From NCBI GenBank assembly GCA_019925095.2, contig CM034392.1:24246387-24310386 (forward strand): DNA of 64,000 bases, read 5' to 3'. A program made the translations under genes and the position numbers. Under the pieces are notes generated by a model. That model had not been told where the DNA came from. It made no database searches and saw only the letters and a program-made list of their open reading frames with translations. Shown piece by piece: positions 56,270 to 64,000 of the stretch; position 1 is the stretch's first letter, and every line of letters begins with the position of its first letter. Source of the DNA: Dendrolimus kikuchii (lineage: Eukaryota > Arthropoda > Insecta > Lepidoptera > Lasiocampidae).

Positions 56270-57075
56270 TATATTCTTTTCATTGCATGAGTTCAGCAGA
56301 CAGACATACGACATATCAACATTTGTAACACCGCTGATATAGAAAGAAGAGTGAATTTGGGGAATAGTGTGAATGGAGCGTTAGGTAAACTTCTAGGCGC
56401 TAAGAATCTCAGCCAGAAGGCCCAGCTCGCCATACACAACGCGGTGCTGGTACCTACGCTCACGTATGGATGCGAGAGTTGGGTATGGAAGAGAGAGCAT
56501 GAAAGTAGGGTAAACGCGGTCGAGATGCGAGCACTGCGCAAAATCTGCGGAGTGACGCTCGCGGACCACGTTCGTAATACCGAAGTAAGAAAGAGAGTTG
56601 GTCTGAAAGAGACTGTCGGCGTGAAGGTAAGGAAAGTAATGCTCCGGTGGTTCGGGCATGTGGAAAGAATGCATGATGAAAGAATGACTAAACAGATATA
56701 CAATGCAAAAGTGGATGGATGCAGAAGTCGTGGAAGGCCACGACACACCTTCCATGATCAAATTGATCGTGTACTAGCAGAAGGTGATGTCAGGAGCCTT
56801 AAGAACAGACGAGCTTGCATGACAAGAGTTATGAATGTCAAAGAAGCAAGTGAGGTGTGTAAGAATAAGCCTAAATGGCACTCTGTTGTTCATGCCTACC
56901 CCGCAAGGGAACTGGCGTGAAGTTATGTATGTATGTAACATTTGTAACACCAAAGGTGGTACCAATGTGCTGCCGCTAAATAAGGGTGACTGGAACCAGG
57001 CCATTATTCCCGGAACACAACTCAAGTTTGTTATGGCGGCATACTCTAGGCCAGAGGTAGCCATCCAGGCTTGCC
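56270..57075 (-). mobile_element. Elt-A split by RTE-T
   Basis: Left part attgcatgagttcagcagac...aacatttgtaacacc; right part from 56952 (aaaggtggtaccaatgtgc) to about 57075. The RTE-T copy 56333-56936 lies between. Confidence 0.65.
56333..56936 (+). pseudogene. RTE-T LINE RT C-terminal region, intact frame
   Basis: An open frame of about 195 codons (ADIERRVNLGNSVNGALGKL to ARELA-stop) without internal stops or shifts, so it is likely one of the youngest copies. The (TATG)n tail is present. A perfect 15-bp duplication, aacatttgtaacacc, flanks it (56318-56332 and 56937-56951). It splits an Elt-A copy. Confidence 0.85.
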
Positions 57076-57148
57076 TGCCCTTTATGGATATTTACCTGCG
57101 TTTTGTCTGGCAACATAATGATGAATAGTGATTAATAGTTTTATTATA

Positions 57149-57418
57149 CATACATACATAACTTAACGCCAGTTCCCTTGCGGGGTAGGCACGAACAACA
57201 GAGCGCCATTCGGGCTTATTATTACACACCTCACTTGCTTCTTTGACATTCATAGCTCTCGTCATGCACACTCGTCGGTTCTTAAGACTCCTGACATCAC
57301 CTTCTGCTAGTACACGATCAATTTGATCATGGAAGGTGTGTCGTGGCCTTCCACGACTTCTGCATCCATCCTTTCATCATGCATTCTTTCCACATGCATT
57401 CTTTCCACATGCCCCCAC
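57149..57418 (-). mobile_element. RTE-T LINE 3' fragment
   Basis: The tail tacatacatacata is at the left. The right end repeats 'gcattctttccacatgc' twice in tandem. Flanked by ttttattata (57139-57148 and 57419-57428). About 30 bp around KQIYNAKVDG are deleted. Confidence 0.72.
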
Positions 57419-57619
57419 TTTTATTATAGTTGCATAAATAGAATATAGTGTTAAACTATGAAACGGTTTAGTCAATGTATAAAAATACTATGTTTAATAA
57501 TGTATATTCAGTTTTGCAGACCAATACAAAAGACAGACTATGGTTGCAGCTGAACCATTATCATTCTTGAAATTGGATGTATGTTACATTTTATAATTAA
57601 TTCGAAAACAACATATTCA

Positions 57620-58015
57620 CATTCAGGGCCTAAATTATCGACGTAAAGTCGCTAGTTTGTCGGTATTCTGTAGGATACACTTCGGGGAGTGTGCCACGGA
57701 ATTACATAAATTGGTTCCTCCCTCACCATTCTACCACCGGACAAGCAGACGTACGCACTCACGCCACCGATATATAGTGGAAATACCTACAAAGCGGACG
57801 AAACGCTATGCTTCCTCTTTCATCATGCGCACCGCTGAAGAGTGGAGGAACTCTTTACCGTCGTCTGTTTTTCCTGAAGAATACAATCTAGGTGTCTTCA
57901 GGTCTCGCGTGTTCAGGTATCTTCTAGATGAGCGTGCTCCACCTTAGACTGCATTTCCGCCTGACGTCAGGCACAATGTCAGTCAAACGCGAACCTATTT
58001 ATTATAAAAAAAAAA
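57620..58015 (+). pseudogene. LINE-J RT C-terminus
   Basis: Frame 57657-57947 includes CRIHFGECATELHKLVPPSP, FYHRTSRR, PTKRTKRY, LPSSVFPEEYNLGVF and ends at APP-stop, followed by cgcctgacgtcaggcacaatg in the 3' UTR. The same family as 33985-35470, here uninterrupted. Truncated on the 5' side at about 57620. Confidence 0.7.
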
Positions 58016-58091
58016 TGAATAAAGTCAAGCAAGTGCGGAATAATATACGAACTATGAAGAGATCTGTAGAAGTGAAAACATCCACTGATGT

Positions 58092-58351
58092 GGAGTTTTT
58101 GGCGGGAATTGAAAGGAGACGTTGTGCTGTGCAGTTTTATTTTTTAAAAATGTGTAAAATTACTCTAAAATGAACAATAGTTGTAGGATATTGATAGTTT
58201 TTGAGTAGTAATTATGTGTTTTTGCGAGAAATGTGAACTATATAGCCAAATGTGGCCTTTCGAGTTTTCACAAGAACTCCGTTGAATGACGTCGATTGTA
58301 GCCTACAATACAACGGCCTAGTTGCCAAGCCTTAAACATATAAAAAAACAA
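58092..58351 (+). mobile_element. Elt-D, full length with 10-bp duplication
   Basis: Flanked by ccactgatgt (58082-58091 and 58352-58361). Same ends as the 55.6-kb copy, confirming a ~260-270 bp unit. Confidence 0.75.
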
Positions 58352-58461
58352 CCACTGATGTCGTCATGTGGCTATGAAACCATAAATAAACCATTCAATC
58401 GAAAATACGCCGTATCTCAAAAACTGTTTAAATCTTTTCTTAAGTTTTCGCGACTTGTATA

Positions 58462-58622
58462 CATAATAAAACTACGTTTTAACGGTTTTAAGCGCGGTAA
58501 TTTTATTTGATTTTGGTTTTTCCGACGTTTCGGCCACTTTTCAGTGGCCGTGATCACGGAAGACAAAGATGTCAAGTGTCAACGAGTATTGTTAAAGTTT
58601 TATTTAGCCTACCGCCAACTTA
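58462..58622 (-). mobile_element. Elt-C 3' end fragment
   Basis: Starts cataataaaactacgtttta and contains the perfect stem ggccacttttcagtggcc at 58533-58550. Ends after ctaccgccaactt. Confidence 0.55.
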
Positions 58623-59218
58623 TTAATTTTAATTATTTATTTAAAAATAATAAATAAAATTAACAATACAAATTGATTGACTGATTGATTAACCCTTCCT
58701 TTTCACATTTTTAATCGCATTGTATAAACTCGATCCGCTTACAGATTTATTATATTATAAGATAGATTTAAATATTTTAGAATAGGGTAAACCACCAAAT
58801 AGCTGACCATAGTTGTATGAAACAATGTCACGTGCGCAGGACCATATCTCGATTCAAGCGACTTAAGGTGTGGCAAATGAGTTCTAAGGCCACTAATTAC
58901 GCCGATGCTTGTTAGATTACCGTACAAATGTCATTGTCGTTGCTGCAAATACTACTGATACATCAGTGCATTTATTCGTGCTAAACTTTGTATGTTTTAC
59001 AAGTAAAAAGTTAAGTACTTGTTTTTCGTCAGCGCTTTGCGACGTAGGTAATAAAAAACTAACTGTGTGCAAGTCTCTCAGCTGCCAAAATCCCGAACTA
59101 GAATTCAACCCGTAAATTGCAGTTGACTTTGGCAGCTTTCGGTTGCAGCACAATACAAAATACAATAAAGCGTAATGTACGCAACAAAAAAATTTTTTAT
59201 TGTTGGTGTACAATAGAT
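58623..59218. other. No gene recognised
   Basis: Likely intron upstream of the PH exon. Overlapping short frames (58909-59115 plus, 58917-59213 minus) have no motif. Confidence 0.5.
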
Positions 59219-59572
59219 ATTTGATGGGAAGTAATTACCATCGCCTATGGACACTTGCAGGCAATGTGTTGCCAACCTTGTAGGAGGGACTGGAAAAATG
59301 AAGTTGCCGCTGGGGACCAACCGATATGATCACTGGAGGATCATGGATGTTTACTGGTTATTCCAGCGTGTCCCACACTATGCTATCACCGAGTCGTGGG
59401 ATGTCTGCAAAGGGATTGACCTCGTTAAAAAAAGAGGTCCTTATGTAGGAACACAACTCAAGCTTATTATGATGGCATCCTAGACCCGCCTGGCTGTCGG
59501 TTGTTTTGTCACCTCTTACAACAAGTCACCTGGCCGCAAGGATCTATATTCTTTTTCCGTTCTTAGACGGAG
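59219..59572 (-). mobile_element. Elt-A, degenerate, just upstream of the PH exon
   Basis: ttgatgggaagtaattacca and catcgcctatggacacttgc; then ~130 bp of unrelated sequence; then ggttgttttgtcacctctta and ccgttcttagacgg. It ends 58 bp before the exon's 3' splice site. Confidence 0.5.
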
Positions 59573-59629
59573 ACGACTTTTTAAAGGAGCCTTGAGTATT
59601 TGAACAATATTTCTTCTCTTTTGTTACAG

Positions 59630-59695
59630 AGATGGCAGCGACGGTGGTTCGTTTTATATGACGATGGAGAGCTCACCTACTCGTTGGACGAACAC
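59630..59695 (+). CDS. osp: Internal exon of an outspread/MPRIP-like gene (start of PH domain)
   Basis: This is the only host coding exon I can support. Seen: a pyrimidine-rich tract ending in ttgttacag at 59621-59629, then 22 open codons, then a consensus donor CAC|gtaagt at 59696. The exon is in phase 0 at both ends. The peptide contains [18 protein letters not shown], the beta1-beta2 region of a pleckstrin-homology domain. Known: vertebrate MPRIP (myosin phosphatase Rho-interacting protein) has WQRRFFILYEHGLLRYALDE at the start of its first PH domain, and Drosophila outspread is its homologue. These are actin/Rho-associated scaffold proteins. The residues WQRR, LY, G, L, Y and LDE all agree. 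Inferred: the gene runs on the plus strand, the rest of the PH domain lies in later exons past this window, and the sequence to the left is intron. No upstream exon was recognised. Another PH protein is possible but less likely given the WQRR...LDE match. Confidence 0.78.
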
Positions 59696-61530
59696 GTAAG
59701 TACCTTAAAATTATTACAACTATCTTTTTGTATTTGATTTTAGTCAAATGAAAATCTATTCACAAACCTAAACCTAAATCCCACGGCATTCTAAGCAATA
59801 ATTAAACCTTGAACAGTTCTCTCTCCCCACCAAATACGGTAGTCGTCCAGGGAAAGCAATATACATTGTTCCCGGAATAGGATGCGCGTACGCATCGTTT
59901 TTCCACTCGCGCAACTCCATATTGGGCGCGTATAAAAATTTATGCCCGTGCGCATTTTAAATTGCGGGGATGCCAACTGTTATGAATATTTATGTTTTTA
60001 ATGTGAAAAACGAGTGGAAAGTGGTTTGTTTGTTTATATTTATTTGTTTTTACTTTTTGTATAATATATTGTTAAGACCTAGGAGGTCGTTTATCGGCCA
60101 AATTAAGGAGATGATAAAATCTTATTGACTCTGTAATCTGTGCTGCACAATATGAAACTCATATCTCGTTCTCTCGCCGTCTTAGTCCTATAGATTTGTG
60201 TGTTTATGTCTTTTTAAATGTAGCTTTTTCGTTTCATCGAGTTTCAAATCACAACGATTCTAAAGAAGATTCATTTCAAAAAGATACAGAAATGCTTAAT
60301 ATTTATCAACTAGACTATTAACGCCATCTGTTAGAAAAATATAGCGTAAATATCTATATCAATAAAATGTTTACTTACAAAACAGCTGAACATATTTTGG
60401 TAAGCCGAAATTACACGGGTTAACTTCTGTCTTTCATTTTGGATAAAAATGCAAGATAAAAAAATCTCGTGAGCCCTCTATTAACGCGAGTTCGTAAAAT
60501 ACTATTGAAATTGATTGAGTATTGAGAAAAGTTATTTTATAGCTCGATAGATGGCGCTACTCAAATAATAGATCGCGGTAAGGTTTGCATTCTACTAGTT
60601 TGACTATCAAAGCAATTATTATTAAATTTTGTATCGATCTAACGTCGTTTTTGTTTCCCTGAAATAACCTGCCTTACTTAGTATGAATTTGGTCACCCTC
60701 GCAAAGCTCCATTTTATGCTAGTAAATTAATAATGTTAAGATATATTGTAATATGTCAAATATGTGTAAAATTAATGTTGCCAGAGTACCAAATCTCGAG
60801 AAAAATCTTTTTTTTAATTCTTTTTTTAAAGGAGCTTTGAACCTTTTTGGTTGTCAGCCCATCGTATCTTTTCTTAATTTATTATAACTTACATTAAACT
60901 AACATTAATTTAATACAAAATTTAATGTATATGTGACAATGTTTGTGATCAGTTCCCCGCAGACAAGAAGCTCATCGCAAACTTGTATATTATTCTAGCT
61001 TGTTGAGAAGCAGGAGAGGCCAAAATGTAAAATATTGTGCACAAGTCCAATCTCTCCAAATTTAACTCCGCGCATAACTTAATTCTGGCTGCTAAGAAAA
61101 TTCTTATTAGAGATTAACTTTGATAATAACGAAAATATTATAATTGAGATAGGCTGAGTTCGTGTCCATTCTCCAATACACAAGAGTGTATACGCCATAT
61201 TTCGGCCTACCCACTTGATACAGTGACCATGTAGCTACCCATTAAAAAATTGGAAGCACTGCCGTACATGCCGCTCAATAAATATGCATACAACACATAA
61301 ATTAATATATGACAGTTAATGAGAAACGCGGAACTTTGTAAGACTGGTGTGGGCGTTGAATCTGCTTATGATTTATCTGCATGAAGTAGGCGACGCGACT
61401 TCGTTAATATTTAAATGTAGGGTTACAGGGTCGCCACCTAACGCTGCTGCATATCTGCATCATTTTGAACTTTTAAATGACGTTCCACATTCTCGCTAGA
61501 ACCTTGTGAACGCTCAGCGAAAAAAGCGCG
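59696..61530. other. Intron downstream of the PH exon
   Basis: Begins with the donor gtaagt. About 1.8 kb without a recognised repeat family, the longest such stretch in the right half. No following exon was found. Confidence 0.55.
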
Positions 61531-61537
61531 AGTTACA

Positions 61538-62072
61538 TACATACATACATACATAACTTCACGCCAGTTCCCTTGCGGGGTAGGCACGAAAAACAGAGTG
61601 CCATTTAGGCTTATTCTTACACACCTCACTTGCCTCTTTGACATTCATAACTCTCGTTATGCAAGCTCGTCTGTTCTTAAGGCTCCTGACATCACCTTCT
61701 GCTAGTACACGATCAATTTGATCATGGAAGGTGTGTCGTGGCCTTCCACGACTTCTGCATCCATCCACTTTTGCATTACATCTGTTTAGTCATTCTTTCA
61801 TCATGCATTCTTTCCACATGCCCGAACCACCGGAGCATTCCTTTCCTTACCTTCACCCCGACACTCTCTTTCAGACCAACTCTCTTTCTTACTTCGGTAT
61901 TACGAACGCGGTCCGCGAGCGTCACTCCGCAGATTTTGCGCAGTGCTCGCATCTCGACCGCGTTTACTCTACTTTCATGCTCTCTCTTCCATACCCAACT
62001 CTCGCATCCATACGTGAGCGTAGGTACCAGCAACGCGTTGTGTATGGCGAGCTGGGCCTTCTGGCTGAGGTT
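61538..62072 (-). pseudogene. RTE-T LINE RT C-terminal fragment
   Basis: The minus strand reads from NLSQKAQLAIHNALLVPTLT through WFGHVERMHDERM to ARELA, with a small deletion after TKQM that shifts the frame. Flanked by agttaca (61531-61537 and 62073-62079). Confidence 0.78.
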
Positions 62073-62219
62073 AGTTACAAGAAGGAGGAATATGGTTCTC
62101 GTAATGTTCTTGCGAGAATGTGGAGGGATCTTCACGTTTTTTTTTAAAGGAATCGCTCCATTGCTGTAGGTATTGATATGACATAAAAGTATGACAATAT
62201 GACCATGGAGGAACGGATA

Positions 62220-62532
62220 TTTATCCGCGCAGGAACGGAGAAAGAATACAATTTCCTGCGGCCGGGCGGCCTGTCGTAAGAGGCGACTAAACAACCCACA
62301 GCCAGGTGGTAGGGCATTTGCCCGACTGGATGGCTACCACCCCTGGTCTAGAGCATGTCACCATAACAACTTTGAGTTGTGTTTTAGACATTAGTGACCA
62401 GGTTCCAGACTCACTTAAGAGAGCAGCAGCGCATTTGTAGCACCTTTGGTGTTGCATATATCCATAGGCGATGGTAACCGCTTTCCATCCAGTGGGCCGT
62501 CTGCCTGTCTGCTGAACTCCTGCAATAAAAAA
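62220..62532 (+). mobile_element. Elt-A, full length
   Basis: tatccgcgcaggaacggaga to gaactcctgcaataaaaaaa. Confidence 0.75.
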
Positions 62533-62581
62533 ATTAAAAAAATGGAAAAATAATATTAGTATTTATTGTGTGTTCTTTTAA

Positions 62582-63050
62582 GTCCTGGCATGCTAAATTT
62601 CGTAAACGAACTTTCAGTTTTTCACTACGGTCTGAGTGTCTGGATGGCCCCGGAGTGGTTCATTGTATATTGCCCATAACAGAGACGAAACTTACTTAGT
62701 CGTGGTAGCGTAATGGCTAGTGTACGCGTCCCAGACTCAAAGGGCGCGGGTTCGATCCTGGCCGGAACGCATGCACCACTTAGTCAGTCTTCTGATCTAA
62801 TGTGCATATTGTTACAATTACCACGTGCTAATAACGGTGAAGGAAAACAACGTGATGCAACCTGCACATCGAGATAACCGATGTGTCAAACCTGCCAAGC
62901 CGCCTTGGACAAGCGTGGCGGGGGTATACGTCCGTTCCTCTATAATGGGAGGCCCGAGCCCAGCAGTGGGACATTTATGGGCTGATTATTATTTATTATT
63001 TTAACTTACTTAGTTAAGGTATATACGTGTGTGTTGGTCTGCCGATTATA
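62582..63050 (+). mobile_element. SINE-1 body split by SINE-2
   Basis: Left part ctggcatgctaaatttcgta...aacttacttagt; right part from 63015 (taaggtatatacgtgtgtg) to ggtctgccgattat. The tRNA-like head is missing. Confidence 0.7.
62701..63002 (+). mobile_element. SINE-2, tRNA-derived, full length
   Basis: A-box-like tggtagcgtaatgg at 62703 and B-box ggttcgatcct at 62750. The 3' part is cagtgggacatttatgggct followed by (ATT)n. A perfect 12-bp duplication, aacttacttagt, flanks it (62689-62700 and 63003-63014). Confidence 0.85.
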
Positions 63051-63114
63051 TAAAATTCATGCAAGTCAAATAAATTTTTAAGCGCTGTATTTTATTAAGT
63101 TTTCGCGACTAGTG

Positions 63115-63480
63115 TACATAATAAACTACGTTTTAACGGTTTTAAGCCGGGTATTTTATTTGATTTTTATTATTCCGACGTTTAGGCCACTTTTTAGTAG
63201 CCGTGATCACGGATGACAAAGATTTCTAGTGTCAATCTACCGCCAACTTGTTACATAGGTACATACATACATAAATTCACGCCAGTTCCCTTGCGGGGTA
63301 GCCACGAACAACAGAGCGCCATTCAGGCTTACACACCTCACTTGCTTCTTTGACATTCATAGCTCTCGTCATGCACGCTCGTCTGTTCTTAAGGCTACTG
63401 CCAACTTGTTCTTTTTAATAATTAAGTTTTAATATTAACTCTACGGGACCGTAATCTAATTTATCATTAATTTATTATCA
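63115..63480 (-). mobile_element. Elt-C fragment interrupted by RTE-T
   Basis: Left part to 63252 (ctaccgccaacttgtt), RTE-T fragment 63253-63394, then a near-identical ctactgccaacttgtt and the continuation ctacgggaccgtaatctaat. An oppositely oriented Elt-C end follows at 63484. Confidence 0.6.
63253..63394 (-). mobile_element. RTE-T LINE 3' fragment inside Elt-C
   Basis: The tail is at the left and a 10-bp deletion follows attcaggctta. Flanked by 16-bp ctaccgccaacttgtt / ctactgccaacttgtt (63237-63252 and 63395-63410, one mismatch). Confidence 0.75.
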
Positions 63481-63483
63481 TTA

Positions 63484-63588
63484 TTATATCTAAGGGGTCA
63501 CGGCTACTGAAAAGTGGCCAAAACGTCGGAATAATAAAAATCAAATAAATAATCGCGCTTAAAACTGTAAAAATGTAGTTTTATTATT
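63484..63588 (+). mobile_element. Elt-C 3' end, opposite orientation
   Basis: Contains aaaagtggccaaaacgtcgg, then taataaaaatcaaataaata and ends gtagttttattatt. Facing the 63115-63480 copy it makes an inverted pair about 240 bp apart. Confidence 0.55.
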
Positions 63589-64000
63589 TTGTAAGGTACT
63601 TCATTATTCGCGAAGATGGGGACACCGCTAACACCGGTCGTACGAACGCATTTGTGGGGTCTCCTTTAAGCCAATACAATCGTACGGTTTCCTAGTGACG
63701 TAAATCCATTGAGCGAGCTATTATATTAGCGAAATCCATTTTATCGCATTACACGACTCATATCTGTTAATCTATCTATTGATCAACTAATCCAATAATT
63801 ACATAAACAATGTATACTAAATATAATGTACTTACATATAGATGTGAGAGTGACTAATTGGATTTTATTCGTGGTGGAGCCATGCTGAAATCATTGTTGA
63901 TTAGTGCCGGCTTTATCTGTATGACGCTGTAGTGGATACACTTACCACGTTCATAGTTGTAGATTTTTGTATTCTTTCCTTCGCTTAATATACCACGATC
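63589..64000. other. No gene recognised
   Basis: Nothing recognised to the window end. Confidence 0.5.

Noticed and set aside
62701..62775. tRNA gene at the head of SINE-2
   Set aside because: The same reason: a 302-bp SINE with a 12-bp target duplication.

Overview
This window looks like non-coding DNA from a large, transposon-rich lepidopteran (moth or butterfly) genome. The evidence is the repeat repertoire: Helitrons with TCTATACTAATATTATAAA and CTAG ends, RTE-like LINE tails ending in (TATG)n, tRNA-derived SINEs whose 3' part reads 'cagcccataaa...cccactgctgggct', LINE 3' ends with short (TATTC)n or (TTTC)n tails, and piggyBac-, hAT- and Harbinger-type non-autonomous DNA elements. The base composition is AT-rich. 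I see no complete protein-coding gene, no rRNA or functional tRNA gene and no CRISPR array.

One host coding segment can be supported: a 66-bp internal exon at 59630-59695 (+) with good splice sites. It encodes the start of a PH domain that closely matches the first PH domain of MPRIP / Drosophila outspread (osp). The simplest reading is that most of the window is intron of an osp-like gene on the plus strand, filled by transposon insertions.

Layout. 0-5 kb: SINE-2 fragment, an unclassified repeat (Elt-G), an Elt-C LINE tail carrying both a Helitron and an RTE fragment, a hAT element with an 8-bp duplication and a mariner transposase relic. 5-10 kb: Helitrons and two large RTE pieces. 10-17 kb: a tandem-repeat element, two hAT elements with nested insertions, several copies of a ~300-bp poly(A) retroposon (Elt-A), and a solo LTR. 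17-29 kb: degraded LINE ends, foldback elements, SINEs and a BEL-like LTR. 29-30.1 kb: a Harbinger-like element that holds a second inverted-repeat element and a minisatellite. 32-36 kb: a tandem array of Elt-D and a LINE / RLE-LINE / Helitron nest. 36-41.3 kb: LINE ends, then a three-level nest containing a 329-codon open frame with a CCHC knuckle and an RPD...D endonuclease-like core. 41-51 kb: a second solo LTR, Elt-A copies, a hAT element and a 110-bp AT palindrome. 51-64 kb: RTE, Elt-A, Elt-D and Elt-E copies, the PH exon, and a SINE-inside-SINE insertion near the end.

The elements form a readable insertion history. At least twelve RTE fragments carry recognisable target-site duplications (mostly 7-16 bp), and several nests can be ordered in time. 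Family names such as Elt-A or RTE-T are labels used only here. Superfamily assignments come from motifs and termini read by eye, not from a database search.
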